From Sphingomonadales bacterium (lineage in GTDB: Bacteria; Pseudomonadota; Alphaproteobacteria; Sphingomonadales; Sphingomonadaceae), in the NCBI GenBank assembly GCA_017309275.1, contig JAFKLT010000062.1, forward strand, positions 1-61,564: DNA of 61,564 nucleotides, written 5' to 3'. The notes beneath the pieces were generated by a model. That model had not been told where the DNA came from, made no database searches, and saw only the letters and a program-made list of their open reading frames with translations. Made by a program: the position numbers and the translations under genes. Positions 17,235 through 24,838 of the stretch are shown here, piece by piece. Within the stretch, counting starts at the first letter, position 1; each line of letters starts with the position of its first letter.

Positions 17235-17584
17235 GCTGCCGCAACTGCGGCGGCGAAATTCGGCACCCGCAGCATTCGCTGCAGATTGGGCTCATCAAAC
17301 GGCAACGAGCGGCCCTGCTTGGTGCCGTCGTCCTCCAGCACATGTTCCCAATTTTCAAGAATGCGCATGATGAAGGGGGATAGAAGCTGGCTGACCTTCT
17401 TGGTGACCGGCTTATCGGTCACAAGGACTGCCATCATATCATCTTCGAATTCCTTGAATTCGTCTTCGTCGAGGATGATGAAGCGCCCACGAACTTCGTT
17501 TTCAACGATTTCACCCTCTTCGGTGACGCCATTGAAGCGGATCGGCCACCATGCGCGGGGCTGTTCAACAATCACATATGCCAA
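17186..17584 (-). CDS. Tail assembly chaperone (G-like)
   Basis: A 132-residue protein (MAYVIVEQPRAWWPIRFNG start) with acidic central part (LDEDEFKEFEDDM) and a helical C-terminus. It lies between the tail tube gene and the tape-measure gene, the invariant position of the G chaperone, and its 3' end overlaps the T-like frame with a slippery heptamer. G and the fusion GT coat the tape measure during tail assembly and are absent from finished virions in lambda. Sequence similarity to lambda G is not obvious; synteny and the frameshift carry the call. Confidence 0.78.
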   Translation of the reverse strand: MAYVIVEQPRAWWPIRFNGVTEEGEIVENEVRGRFIILDEDEFKEFEDDMMAVLVTDKPVTKKVSQLLSPFIMRILENWEHVLEDDGTKQGRSLPFDEPNLQRMLRVPNFAAAVAAACREVRKAEPVRRTGN

Positions 17585-17742
17585 GTCGGCCTCCTGTCGG
17601 TGAATAGTCCGGGAATGTTCGGCTTCCCGGTGCCGGACCCTGATCGCCGAATGACACGGACACGATCGCTCCGGGGTGTGTCTGGCCTCGACCGCTGCCG
17701 ACCCGAACGTCAGCTCACGGCGTCAATGGCCTCTCGCGTGGG

Positions 17743-18681
17743 TTATTTCGCGACGATGATCAGATCTTCCTGCCCCGGCCCGACGGTCAGCAGCAGCTCC
17801 AGATCCCACATCAACTTCTTGTCTTCCTCGCGCTCAGCGATCGACACGATCTGCGTATGCGCGCACCCGATCTCGACGATGTTGCCGGCCACGGTGCCAT
17901 GCGTGCCCGACAGGTCGACGATCACGTTCGACTGAAGGGTCTGCAGATAATTCTTCGTCGCGACCGACGGCGCTTCGATCGACAACTTGCCGCTGACGGC
18001 ATGGTCACCGCGGTTGACATAGCGTGCGCCGATCAGGCTGCGCAGCTTGGCGTCCAGGTTCGCGTTGATTTCCAGACTGCGCGTAATGCACGCATAGCCG
18101 TCCAGCTCGATCAGCGTATTGTCGGTGTTGCATTCGACCGGGTCTTTCCAGCGCGCCACGTCGCCAGCAGCCGGAACATTCACGTCGAACGGCGTAACCG
18201 TGGGCAGCATGCCGGTGAAGGCGAAGGTCAGGAACGGATAGGCGTTCGCGGTCCAGTTGAGGCCGAAGGTCCCGCGCGAACCGATCCCCTTGCGGCGCTG
18301 ATTGCCGATCCAGTGATAGTTCGTCAGTGACGACTGCGGGGCGGAGGCGGCGGCAAATTTCTGGGTTGCGCTGGTCAGCGCCACCAAGGCGGGCGCGGCC
18401 ATGCCGCACCCTTCGAGCAGCTCCATCCATGGCGGCGCTGTACCAGCGGTGCCCGATCCGGCCATTTCGGTTTCGAAGCGGATCGCCTGGCGGGCATTGG
18501 TCGCCGCCTGCGCCGTCGCGCCGAAGCTGCCGCTGTCCAGGTTACGCTGAAGCGCATCGACCTCCAGCGGGGTGGCAGAGAAATTGCGGGTCAGGATGGC
18601 GTTCGCGAGCAGGGTCGGCGCGGCATCGGTGCCGTAGACCGTCTCCTTTTTCGACGCGAGGACTTTGACCATATCAACCAT
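17743..18681 (-). CDS. Major tail tube protein
   Basis: A 312-residue beta-rich protein beginning MVDMVKVLASKKETVYGTDA, a start typical of tail tube proteins of B3-like and other siphoviruses. It is upstream of G/GT and the tape measure and downstream of the head-tail joining genes. ATG 18681 overlaps the preceding gene by 8 bp; a longer frame upstream reads into that gene. A 158-bp gap with no gene separates it from the chaperone, which could carry an RNA element that adjusts the high tube-to-chaperone ratio; I see no clear hairpin. Confidence 0.82.
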   Translation of the reverse strand: MVDMVKVLASKKETVYGTDAAPTLLANAILTRNFSATPLEVDALQRNLDSGSFGATAQAATNARQAIRFETEMAGSGTAGTAPPWMELLEGCGMAAPALVALTSATQKFAAASAPQSSLTNYHWIGNQRRKGIGSRGTFGLNWTANAYPFLTFAFTGMLPTVTPFDVNVPAAGDVARWKDPVECNTDNTLIELDGYACITRSLEINANLDAKLRSLIGARYVNRGDHAVSGKLSIEAPSVATKNYLQTLQSNVIVDLSGTHGTVAGNIVEIGCAHTQIVSIAEREEDKKLMWDLELLLTVGPGQEDLIIVAK

Positions 18682-18976
18682 TGGCGTTCTCCGCTTCTTC
18701 GGCCGCGATTTGCGCCGGGTCGACCTCGATCCCCGCATCGGCAAGCCAGCGAAGGCGCGCCGGACCGGAAATCGGCAGGCCATGTTTGTCCAGGACCAGG
18801 CCCGTGGCTTCGTCGACCGGCTGCGGCGCCGTCGGGTCGGCCTGTGTCACCTCGGGTTCGGCCGGAGCGGCCCTGCGGCCGCGCGCCGGCTGGGCGCCGG
18901 TCGCGGCGGGGGCTTCGGCCTCGCCCTTTTCTTCAGTGCTTGACTGGGGCGCGGGATCGGTGTCACGTTCCGGCAT
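18674..18976 (-). CDS. Small acidic phage protein between tail tube and terminator
   Basis: A 100-residue protein with a long Pro/Ala/Glu-rich disordered N-terminal half and a compact C-terminal part (VLDKHGLPISGPARLRWLAD). It lies in the same place as the small gp38-like (DUF2635) gene of Mu-type phages, but the disordered segment is longer. It overlaps both neighbours. Function unknown. Confidence 0.6.
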   Translation of the reverse strand: MPERDTDPAPQSSTEEKGEAEAPAATGAQPARGRRAAPAEPEVTQADPTAPQPVDEATGLVLDKHGLPISGPARLRWLADAGIEVDPAQIAAEEAENANG

Positions 18977-19407
18977 CAGCTCGTTCCTTTTCTAAGTCTC
19001 CAGGCGGTCGTAAAGTCGACGCCCCACGCAATCCCCCACCCGTCAGCGGAGAGGAGCTTGCCGCCCGCGTAATCGCAGGGGCCGCTGGCATCGGGGTGCG
19101 TCCAGCCGGCGATCAGGTCGATCACCTTGGCGATCTCCTCCTCCAGCTCCTCCGACGCATCCTCGTCGCGGCGCACCGATGGCTTCAGCACGATGACGAC
19201 CTTGAACCCGCGCGCGACGCGCTGATCATGGACCCCGGTCATCTCGTTGGGCCGCGCGACCTCGCGCTCGGGAATGACGAACAGCGTGACGCGGTGCGCG
19301 GGCGCCGCCGCCAGGCGCGACCATTCGACCAGCCCTTCAACCTTGGGATAGCCGCCGCCCTTCAGGCGATCGACGGTCGGCCGATTGCGAAACGGCTTCA
19401 CCGTCAT
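18976..19407 (-). CDS. Tail terminator-like protein (gp37 position)
   Basis: A 143-residue protein starting MTVKPFRNRPTVDRLKGGGY. Central beta strands (HRVTLFVIPEREVARPN, FKVVIVLKPSVRRDED) and its place just after the gpG-like gene match the DUF1834/gp37-type tail-completion proteins of Mu-like phages. ATG 19407 overlaps the end of the gpG-like gene (stop at 19404) by 4 bp, so they are probably coupled. The family call is moderate. Confidence 0.65.
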   Translation of the reverse strand: MTVKPFRNRPTVDRLKGGGYPKVEGLVEWSRLAAAPAHRVTLFVIPEREVARPNEMTGVHDQRVARGFKVVIVLKPSVRRDEDASEELEEEIAKVIDLIAGWTHPDASGPCDYAGGKLLSADGWGIAWGVDFTTAWRLRKGTS

Positions 19408-19904
19408 GCGGGCGCCCCCGCGTTGACGGCGCTGAGCAGATGGCGGACCAGGATGCGGTCGATCTGCATGATGGCATCGTCGGAAAAGCCCAGGAACGAC
19501 CGACGCGGCATGGTGACGCTCGCGCGATATCCATATGGCGTGTTGAGTGCTTTGCCGACCTTGGGGCGGATCGTCCCGCCCCACTGGTGGATGCGGCCAT
19601 AGATCGCGGGGCCGCCCGTGCCGTAGACGCCGACGGCCGCGAAATCGGTGCCGCTCTGGCGCTCGAGCGCGTTGCGCAGATCGCCACTTTTCTGCAGCGT
19701 CTTGCGCCCTTCCGCGATCGCTTCGGCGGATTTCTTCCACGGAATACCCAGCGGATCATGCTCGCCCTGGAAATTCTCCAGGCTGTCCTCCAGCATGACT
19801 TCCGAAGCTTCGGCCATCGGCCGCGACAGGTCGGTGGCGGCGGCGCGCAGCCGGCGCAGCGTTGGCGTCAGCGCGTCGATGACGACGATGTCAGCGCCGC
19901 TCAT
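19404..19904 (-). CDS. Phage virion morphogenesis protein (Mu gpG-like)
   Basis: A 166-residue protein of the virion-morphogenesis family. The N-terminal helix region (TPTLRRLRAAATDLSRPM) is followed by GIPWKKSAEAIAEGRKTLQK, a signature region of gpG/tail-completion proteins, and by GRIHQWGGTIRPK, the conserved HQxG element. It probably acts at the head-tail joint. ATG and the stop of the upstream gene overlap as TGATG at 19904. Confidence 0.82.
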   Translation of the reverse strand: MSGADIVVIDALTPTLRRLRAAATDLSRPMAEASEVMLEDSLENFQGEHDPLGIPWKKSAEAIAEGRKTLQKSGDLRNALERQSGTDFAAVGVYGTGGPAIYGRIHQWGGTIRPKVGKALNTPYGYRASVTMPRRSFLGFSDDAIMQIDRILVRHLLSAVNAGAPA

Positions 19905-20623
19905 CAATAATCGCCCAGGCCGTTGGCGTATCGGCGTCCGCCCGAATGAAACGACACCGTGCCGCCCTCGGCCGGGGCCGTGGCGGCGGGCAGACCGGGC
20001 AGCGCCGACTTGCCGTCCTCGACACGCTCCAGGGCGCGCATCGCGGCTTTCGCCGAACCATCGACCCCGTCGGGCGCGCCGCCCAGGTACAGGCGGGCGC
20101 GGGCGATATCGCCGATCCACACCTTGACGATCTGGGGCACGTCGGTCAGCGGCAGCGAATATCGGCCCGACAGCGAGGTCTCGACGATCGCCTGGGCGGC
20201 GGTCAGCGCGCCGACCAGCAAATCCTTGCCGATGCGGCCGTCGCCGCGCACGTCCGTCATGCGCACCGCCTCATCCAGGCCAAAGCGTTCGACGAATTCT
20301 TCGATCGACAGCATCGGGGCGCCGCCGTTCGGCATCGCCCAGGTCAGGTTCAAAACCGCGACCTCGACCTCTTCCTCGGCGCGGCTGCCCGTCGCATCGT
20401 CGACCGTCACGGTGACCAGATAACGTTCGCCATCGCTGCCGCCCTCGACGACCAGAGTCAGCGCACCCGCGAACAGCGCCCCCTCGGCATCGAGCGGCAG
20501 CGCACCCGACACCAGCCCGCGCGGTGTGACGTCGATGCCGACCAGCGCGCTGATCGTCGCGATCCCGCCGAACTCCATCGGCAGGCGCTTGGTCTCTGAA
20601 GGCTGTTTGACAATCAGTTTCAT
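19904..20623 (-). CDS. gp36-like (DUF1320) head-tail joining protein with N-terminal domain
   Basis: A 239-residue protein with two parts. Residues ~1-95 form a beta-rich domain (GIATISALVGIDVTPRGLVS) followed by an acidic linker. From ~105 the DUF1320 fold of Mu gp36 appears: MLSIEEFVERFGLDEAVRM, then ALTAAQAIVETSLSGRYSLP, and IVKVWIGDIARARLYLG. DUF1320 proteins are head completion adaptors. Mu gp36 is the single domain, so the N-terminal addition is extra. ATG 20623 overlaps the upstream membrane-protein stop by 4 bp. Confidence 0.8.
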   Translation of the reverse strand: MKLIVKQPSETKRLPMEFGGIATISALVGIDVTPRGLVSGALPLDAEGALFAGALTLVVEGGSDGERYLVTVTVDDATGSRAEEEVEVAVLNLTWAMPNGGAPMLSIEEFVERFGLDEAVRMTDVRGDGRIGKDLLVGALTAAQAIVETSLSGRYSLPLTDVPQIVKVWIGDIARARLYLGGAPDGVDGSAKAAMRALERVEDGKSALPGLPAATAPAEGGTVSFHSGGRRYANGLGDY

Positions 20624-20835
20624 GGGCGGAAAAACCGGTCTGCAAACCGCATGCCGGCCTCGATCAGCTTCTCGACCAGGACGGCAAGAAACAGGATGAG
20701 CCAGCAGATCGACCCGATCGCCCCCCACACCGCCAGCTCCAGGCGCTGACCGCGCGGCGCAATGGTGACGCCGATCGCGACGATCATCGCCAGGGCGAAG
20801 GATATGCCGGCATACAGATAGGCGAGCTGGATCAA
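20620..20835 (-). CDS. Small two-helix membrane protein A
   Basis: A 71-residue protein with two hydrophobic helices (residues ~5-23, YLYAGISFALAMIVAIGV, and ~32-55, VWGAIGSICWLILFLAVLVEK). The most likely start is TTG at 20835, directly after the stop of the next membrane-protein gene. Paired small membrane genes amid head-tail genes are unusual; an antiholin or exclusion function is possible but unsupported. Confidence 0.6.
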   Translation of the reverse strand: MIQLAYLYAGISFALAMIVAIGVTIAPRGQRLELAVWGAIGSICWLILFLAVLVEKLIEAGMRFADRFFRP

Positions 20836-20836
20836 A

Positions 20837-21064
20837 TCAGGCTCCCGACAGCGGATAGTTGAGCAGGGTCCCGGCAAAGGCGATGCCGATCAGCCAGCCG
20901 ATCGCGCCCAGCAGCGTGACGACCAGGCCGAACAGAAAGATCGCGAGGCCGGCTTCGAACAGCGGGGTATAGCCCCACGGCGCAACCCGGATGACCGGCA
21001 AGGCCATCAGGATCACGCCGACGAGCATCACCACGCCGCCGATGTTGGAGATCAGCGCGGCCAC
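20837..21064 (-). CDS. Small two-helix membrane protein B
   Basis: A 75-residue protein, almost entirely hydrophobic, with segments at ~8-27 (IGGVVMLVGVILMALPVI) and ~38-65 (GLAIFLFGLVVTLLGAIGW). It lies one base upstream of membrane protein A, so the two probably work together. Located between the connector-like repeat protein and the gp36-like gene. Function unknown. Confidence 0.62.
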   Translation of the reverse strand: MAALISNIGGVVMLVGVILMALPVIRVAPWGYTPLFEAGLAIFLFGLVVTLLGAIGWLIGIAFAGTLLNYPLSGA

Positions 21065-21066
21065 AA

Positions 21067-21810
21067 TCAGAGCTTGGTCGCGATGGGCTTCGACGCCGCC
21101 CTCGGTTTCCTGGGCGCAGCAGCCTTGGCGGGAGCGCTGGCGCCGGGCGCCGCCTCGGTCGGAGCCGTCGCGGGAGCAGCGGCGGCCGGCGCCGTGGCGC
21201 CTGCGCCCTGCTCGGCAATCGTTGCGGCGGCCGGAGCCGTCACGGCCGCGCCCGGTTCGGCGACCACTGCATCAGCGGGAGCCGCGGCGCCCGCATCGTT
21301 GCTGGCGTCTGCGGCATCGGCATTACCTGCCGGAGCGCTTGCTGTTGCAGCGGCCTCGGACTGTGCCGGCTCGCGCTCGGCAGCGGGCTTGTCCTCGGCA
21401 ATGCTGGGCGCGGCGGGCGGTGGGCCTGACCTGGCCTCCGCAGGTTCGCCGTCGTCGGTATCAGCGCCGCCGACCGCCTCAACCCGCCCGATCACGCCGG
21501 CCAGCTCCAGTTCGCCCGCGGCGATCGCGTCCGTGATCGTCACGATATCGCCGGGTGCATAGGCTTCACCGTCATGGTCCAGGCGATCAAGAACCAGGAA
21601 CTGCCCGTCGGCCAGCGTGGCGGTCAATTCGGTGATGACGCCGATCGGCTGCCCGTCGACGGTGGCGATAACCGGATCGCCTTCGCGTCCGATCGCGCCG
21701 ACAATCTGCAGATCGTACGCGATGTCTTCGTCGTCGATCGTGATGGTGTCGCCACGGCCATAGGCTTTGCCATCATGATCCAGGCGTTCAAGTACGGGGT
21801 AGCTGCCCAT
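21067..21810 (-). CDS. Duplicated-domain phage protein with Ala-rich tail
   Basis: A 247-residue protein built from two copies of a ~45-residue module: VLERLDHDGKAYGRGDTITI and VLDRLDHDGEAYAPGDIVTI, each followed by a helix and (V/A)G(A/V)IGR. The C-terminal half is a long Ala/Pro/Thr-rich, probably disordered tail with a basic end (APRKPRAASKPIATKL). The location just after the capsid suggests a capsid-associated or decoration role. The start follows a GGAG-like site at the end of the terminator hairpin. Confidence 0.65.
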   Translation of the reverse strand: MGSYPVLERLDHDGKAYGRGDTITIDDEDIAYDLQIVGAIGREGDPVIATVDGQPIGVITELTATLADGQFLVLDRLDHDGEAYAPGDIVTITDAIAAGELELAGVIGRVEAVGGADTDDGEPAEARSGPPPAAPSIAEDKPAAEREPAQSEAAATASAPAGNADAADASNDAGAAAPADAVVAEPGAAVTAPAAATIAEQGAGATAPAAAAPATAPTEAAPGASAPAKAAAPRKPRAASKPIATKL

Positions 21811-21828
21811 CGAAATTCTCCATGATCG

Positions 21829-21868
21829 GGAAAAAGGAAGGGGCGCCGCGCCAATTGGCCGGCGCCCC
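21829..21868 (-). terminator. Intrinsic terminator or attenuator after the capsid gene
   Basis: On the minus strand a 9-bp GC stem (21860-21868 with 21840-21848) encloses an inner palindrome GCCAATTGGC and is followed by TTCCTTTTT. It lies in the 110-bp gap after the capsid gene. It probably reduces downstream transcription so that capsid is made in excess. Confidence 0.7.
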
Positions 21869-21920
21869 GATGTGTCTGACATTCGGTCCTGGGCGGCGGC
21901 CCGCGAGGGGCCGCTACCGA

Positions 21921-22850
21921 TCAGCCGAAGGCGTTCTGAAAGAAGTAGCCGGCGTCGGCCGCGACGATGCGTTCGCGCAGGCTTTCGCCGGTTCGGCATG
22001 CGGTGCCGCCGCGCATGCCCATATTCTTGTCTTCCCACTGGGCGCCGATGCGGTCGCCGAATTCGAAGGAAGCCAGAAACTGCAGCGCGCCCTTGGCCTG
22101 GGGCACTTTCGCCTTGTGCGTCAGCGCCAGATGCTTGCCCCACAGGCGAGTCAGGGCCGGAGCCTGACCGCGCTTGACAGAGTTCGCGCGGGCGGCGCCG
22201 ACGAGGACCTCTTTGACCTCGAACAGATTGGCCACAGCTTCGCGCGAGACGATGCCCTTCTTGGCGGCCGTGCCGAGAACGGCTTCCACGATTTCGGGAT
22301 GGCTGCTGAAGCTCGTCCAACCTTCCTGACCAAACGTCATCTGGTTCGGCCTGACGAGCGGCATATCGAGCGCGGTGCGGATCTTCTTGATCGGCGAGCT
22401 GTTGACATAGTCGCTGAACTGCGACGTTCCCGCCAGCGTTTCGCGAAGACCCGGGTTGTAGGTCGCGTTGTTGAAGACGTAGCCTGCGACACGGCTTTCG
22501 CGATCGAGGGCGATCAGCTCCTGCAGGAACTCCACCTCGTCGCCCAGCGGATCGTAACGCTCGTCGGCGTTGTCCATGTCGGCCTTCGGCACACCGCCGT
22601 CGAGCGCGAAATCTTCCGTCGAGTCGGTGACCTCGCTCGCTTCCAGGTTGACCTCGTTCGGCTTCGAACGGCGGCCGACGCGGGTGTCGGGGATGTTGAA
22701 GAACTGGTCGGACGCATACTGCAGGAAGGTGAACTTCTGCTTTCCGACGCGCACGCGCGGCGCAACGTCGTCGGCAATATAGTCCTCGTTCTTGTAAGCG
22801 ATGGCGATCGCAGTCAGGTGCGGATCGATGGGGTAGGCGGACAGAGACAT
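21921..22850 (-). CDS. Major capsid protein
   Basis: A 309-residue protein starting MSLSAYPIDPHLTAIAIAYK, with the IADDVAPRVRVGKQKFTF region typical of major capsid proteins of B3/D3112-type transposable phages. It lies downstream of protease, scaffold and DUF2190-type decoration genes, the standard order of the Mu-like head module. The 58-bp gap upstream and a terminator downstream flank it as an individually controlled cistron, as expected for the most abundant virion protein. No cleavage site was identified. Confidence 0.88.
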   Translation of the reverse strand: MSLSAYPIDPHLTAIAIAYKNEDYIADDVAPRVRVGKQKFTFLQYASDQFFNIPDTRVGRRSKPNEVNLEASEVTDSTEDFALDGGVPKADMDNADERYDPLGDEVEFLQELIALDRESRVAGYVFNNATYNPGLRETLAGTSQFSDYVNSSPIKKIRTALDMPLVRPNQMTFGQEGWTSFSSHPEIVEAVLGTAAKKGIVSREAVANLFEVKEVLVGAARANSVKRGQAPALTRLWGKHLALTHKAKVPQAKGALQFLASFEFGDRIGAQWEDKNMGMRGGTACRTGESLRERIVAADAGYFFQNAFG

Positions 22851-22908
22851 ATTCGCTCCTCGGATGAAGATGGATTAGGGCGGCCCGGCGCCGAAGCGCC
22901 GGAGCCGA

Positions 22909-23286
22909 TCAGCCCTGGATGCGGCCGGGCGACATGAGGCAGACGCCGACGTCGCCCAGGACGCCGGAGACCATTGCCTGCCCGATGATGCTGGCATTGA
23001 CGCCCGCACCCGGCGCCGCCGCGACAGCGCGGCCCACGCCATCGGACGTCAGGTAATCGCCGAACCCGACGACACCGCCATATTCGACCTCGGGAAGGCC
23101 GCCGAGATGGACGTCGCAAGGCTCGCCGATCGCCGCGTCGATCTCCGACGAGATACCGAAGACCTTGTCGGTCGACGCTGCGCCGACGATCACGCCAGCG
23201 GCCGCGCCGAATTTGACGATGCGGCGGCGCGGGACCGCAGCCTCGGCCTTGAAATTCTTGGTGAGAGTGGTGCTGAGGCCAGCCAT
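22909..23286 (-). CDS. Capsid decoration protein (DUF2190-like)
   Basis: A 125-residue beta-rich protein. The segment PRRRIVKFGAAAGVIVGAAS, followed by an IGEPCDVHLGGLPEVEYGG turn, matches the DUF2190 family of small head decoration proteins. It lies between scaffold and capsid genes. A hairpin (22885-22902) lies in the gap toward the capsid gene, without a U-tract. Confidence 0.78.
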   Translation of the reverse strand: MAGLSTTLTKNFKAEAAVPRRRIVKFGAAAGVIVGAASTDKVFGISSEIDAAIGEPCDVHLGGLPEVEYGGVVGFGDYLTSDGVGRAVAAAPGAGVNASIIGQAMVSGVLGDVGVCLMSPGRIQG

Positions 23287-23291
23287 AGTCG

Positions 23292-23777
23292 TTAAGCTCC
23301 CTTCTTGGCCTGGTTTTTGACGTGAGCGACGGCGCGGGCCATCGAGATCGGGCGGCCTGCCTTGGCTTGGCTCTCGGCGAAGGACGTGGCCGCCGCGGCG
23401 ATCGCGGCAGGGTCCTCTTCGCCGATCGCCTTGCCGTCATCCTTGGCGGACTCGCCCAGGCTGACGAGCGGATGCGCATCGTCGAACAGCTTGACCAGCG
23501 CGGCGCGCGGCGTCAGCTCGCCCGCCTCGCCAAAGCTGACCGTGTCGGTCGCGCCCAGGCCGTCCAGGACGCCGATCAGCAAATCCTTGCCCTTGGGGTG
23601 CAGCTTGGCCTTGGCGACCAACCCCTCGGCGAAGCTGACGTTTGCATCGTGCGCGACTTTGTCGGCCGCCTCGGCCGCCGCTTCTTCACGCGCCTTTACG
23701 GCGGCTTCGCGCTCCGCGACCTTGGTCTCGCGCTCGGCGAAGCTCGCCTCCTGTTCCTTGGGGTCGGTGCCCGACAT
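23292..23777 (-). CDS. Nested scaffold protein (Mu gpZ-like)
   Basis: An in-frame internal start (ATG 23777) gives a 161-residue coiled-coil protein (MSGTDPKEQEASFAERETKV start). A strong AGGAGA ribosome site lies 6-7 bp upstream of this ATG, much better than the site of the full-length gene. This matches the I/Z arrangement in Mu, where the C-terminal part is made separately as head scaffold. Confidence 0.75.
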   Translation of the reverse strand: MSGTDPKEQEASFAERETKVAEREAAVKAREEAAAEAADKVAHDANVSFAEGLVAKAKLHPKGKDLLIGVLDGLGATDTVSFGEAGELTPRAALVKLFDDAHPLVSLGESAKDDGKAIGEEDPAAIAAAATSFAESQAKAGRPISMARAVAHVKNQAKKGA

Positions 23778-24257
23778 GTCTGTCTCCTGCTCAAAAGTGA
23801 TGAAGGGGCCGGCGTCCGCTTCGCCCAGGCTGACCGTCCCCAGGTTCTTGACCGAGGGCGGATGCGCGCCGAGGAAGCCGACATGCCGGAGGTAATATTT
23901 GCCGGGGCGCGGGTTGTTCGCTCCCTTGGGTGAATAGAAGGATGCGGAAATCTTCCGATATCGACCGGCGTTGACCATCTCGGCGAACGCCGGCTCGGTC
24001 AGTGCGGGGTCGGGATAGGCGAAGACCTCGCCGTCGACGACTGCCAGCCGGTCGACCCAGCCATAGGCCGGATGATCCAGCTTCGGATGACCGACGACCA
24101 GCGGCGCCGGATCGGCGGCGCCGTCATAGCTCGATACGATGTCGGCCAGCTCGCCCTCGCCGAACGTCAGCTCCTCGCCTTCGACGGACGTGAAGGTGCC
24201 TTTCCGGAAAATCCGGATCGGCTTCAGATCGTTATCGGTGGCGGCGGCGTTCGTCAT
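23292..24257 (-). CDS. Mu gpI-like head maturation protease with fused scaffold
   Basis: A 321-residue protein. The first ~155 residues are the phage protease I domain (IRIFRKGTFTSVEGEELTF, PLVVGHPKLDHPAYGWVDRL, YRKISASFYSPKG, YLRHVGFLGAHPPSVKNLG). The rest is a Glu/Ala/Lys-rich coiled coil that forms a scaffold region, with a nested start at 23777. In Mu, I is cleaved and Z, made from an internal start, is the scaffold. This is the first gene of the leftward late operon. Confidence 0.87.
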   Translation of the reverse strand: MTNAAATDNDLKPIRIFRKGTFTSVEGEELTFGEGELADIVSSYDGAADPAPLVVGHPKLDHPAYGWVDRLAVVDGEVFAYPDPALTEPAFAEMVNAGRYRKISASFYSPKGANNPRPGKYYLRHVGFLGAHPPSVKNLGTVSLGEADAGPFITFEQETDMSGTDPKEQEASFAERETKVAEREAAVKAREEAAAEAADKVAHDANVSFAEGLVAKAKLHPKGKDLLIGVLDGLGATDTVSFGEAGELTPRAALVKLFDDAHPLVSLGESAKDDGKAIGEEDPAAIAAAATSFAESQAKAGRPISMARAVAHVKNQAKKGA

Positions 24258-24539
24258 GCCGCTGGCTTAGGCTTCAGCCCGCGGCAGATTTCCTCCCCGC
24301 TGACGGGTGGTGCCTGAAATGCCTGGGGACGACCACGCTTAGACGGACATTTGCCGCGCTGGCAAGAGCAGCGAAACGATGGAGGCGGTCATGTAACTGA
24401 CAATCGGGGTCGCGGGTTCAATTCGAACCGCCCCAAATTTCCCGTGTCCACGATGGTCAGGGGGTCTGACGACAAAATATGGCCGGAGGTAGCGCAAAGT
24501 GTTGATGGCGCGCTGTAAGGGCCGTTTCCGGGCGCAGCC
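24258..24539. promoter_or_regulatory. Gene-free control region upstream of leftward late operon
   Basis: No plausible gene is seen here. The region should hold the promoter for the leftward head-tail operon. On the minus strand, positions 24465-24446 read ACCCCCTGAC then CATCGTGGAC. A very similar string lies upstream of the rightward packaging operon (36504-36523). The element is part of a small dyad, GTCAG-N5-CTGAC, at 24456-24470. A hairpin with GGTTC and GAACC arms lies at about 24415-24430. Confidence 0.5.
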
Positions 24540-24836
24540 CTATACGCTTACACTGGGAGCGACCTCCGCTGACCGCGAAAGGTCTTCCGCCGTGACGTAC
24601 CACAGTGGCGCCAGCGCCTCGATCTCTGCACGCGTCGGCGCTGCGCCGTGCGACAATTCGAACAGTCGCGCTTGGTCGATCTTCGTCTTTTTGGTCAGCA
24701 CGGCGTAGGGCGTGCCCATCTGCGCGACCCAGGCGTCGAACCATCGACTTCCATGTCGGATCGACTGCGCGACGGGGTGATCGAAGGTGTAGGGGCGCAC
24801 CGCCTTAACGATCGGCCGTTCGCCCTTTCGCTTCAT
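24540..24836 (-). CDS. Small HTH protein of the lysogeny operon
   Basis: A 98-residue protein. Residues ~45-90 resemble a Cro/XRE-type HTH: TPYAVLTKKTKIDQARLFEL, then SHGAAPTRAEIEALAPLW and a final helix ending AEDLSRS. It starts 2 bp after the stop of the exported-protein gene and shares an operon with the S24 repressor. It could modulate lysogeny or block late transcription from the adjacent control region. No close characterised family is recognised. Confidence 0.65.
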   Translation of the reverse strand: MKRKGERPIVKAVRPYTFDHPVAQSIRHGSRWFDAWVAQMGTPYAVLTKKTKIDQARLFELSHGAAPTRAEIEALAPLWYVTAEDLSRSAEVAPSVSV

Positions 24837-24838
24837 GG

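Noticed and set aside
24380-24435. tRNA-like stretch (GGTTCAATTC with flanking GC arms) upstream of the late operon
   Set aside because: The apparent T arm does not pair as a T stem (GCGGG faces CGAAC), position 33 of the supposed anticodon loop is not U, and no acceptor stem can be formed. It is better described as a small hairpin.
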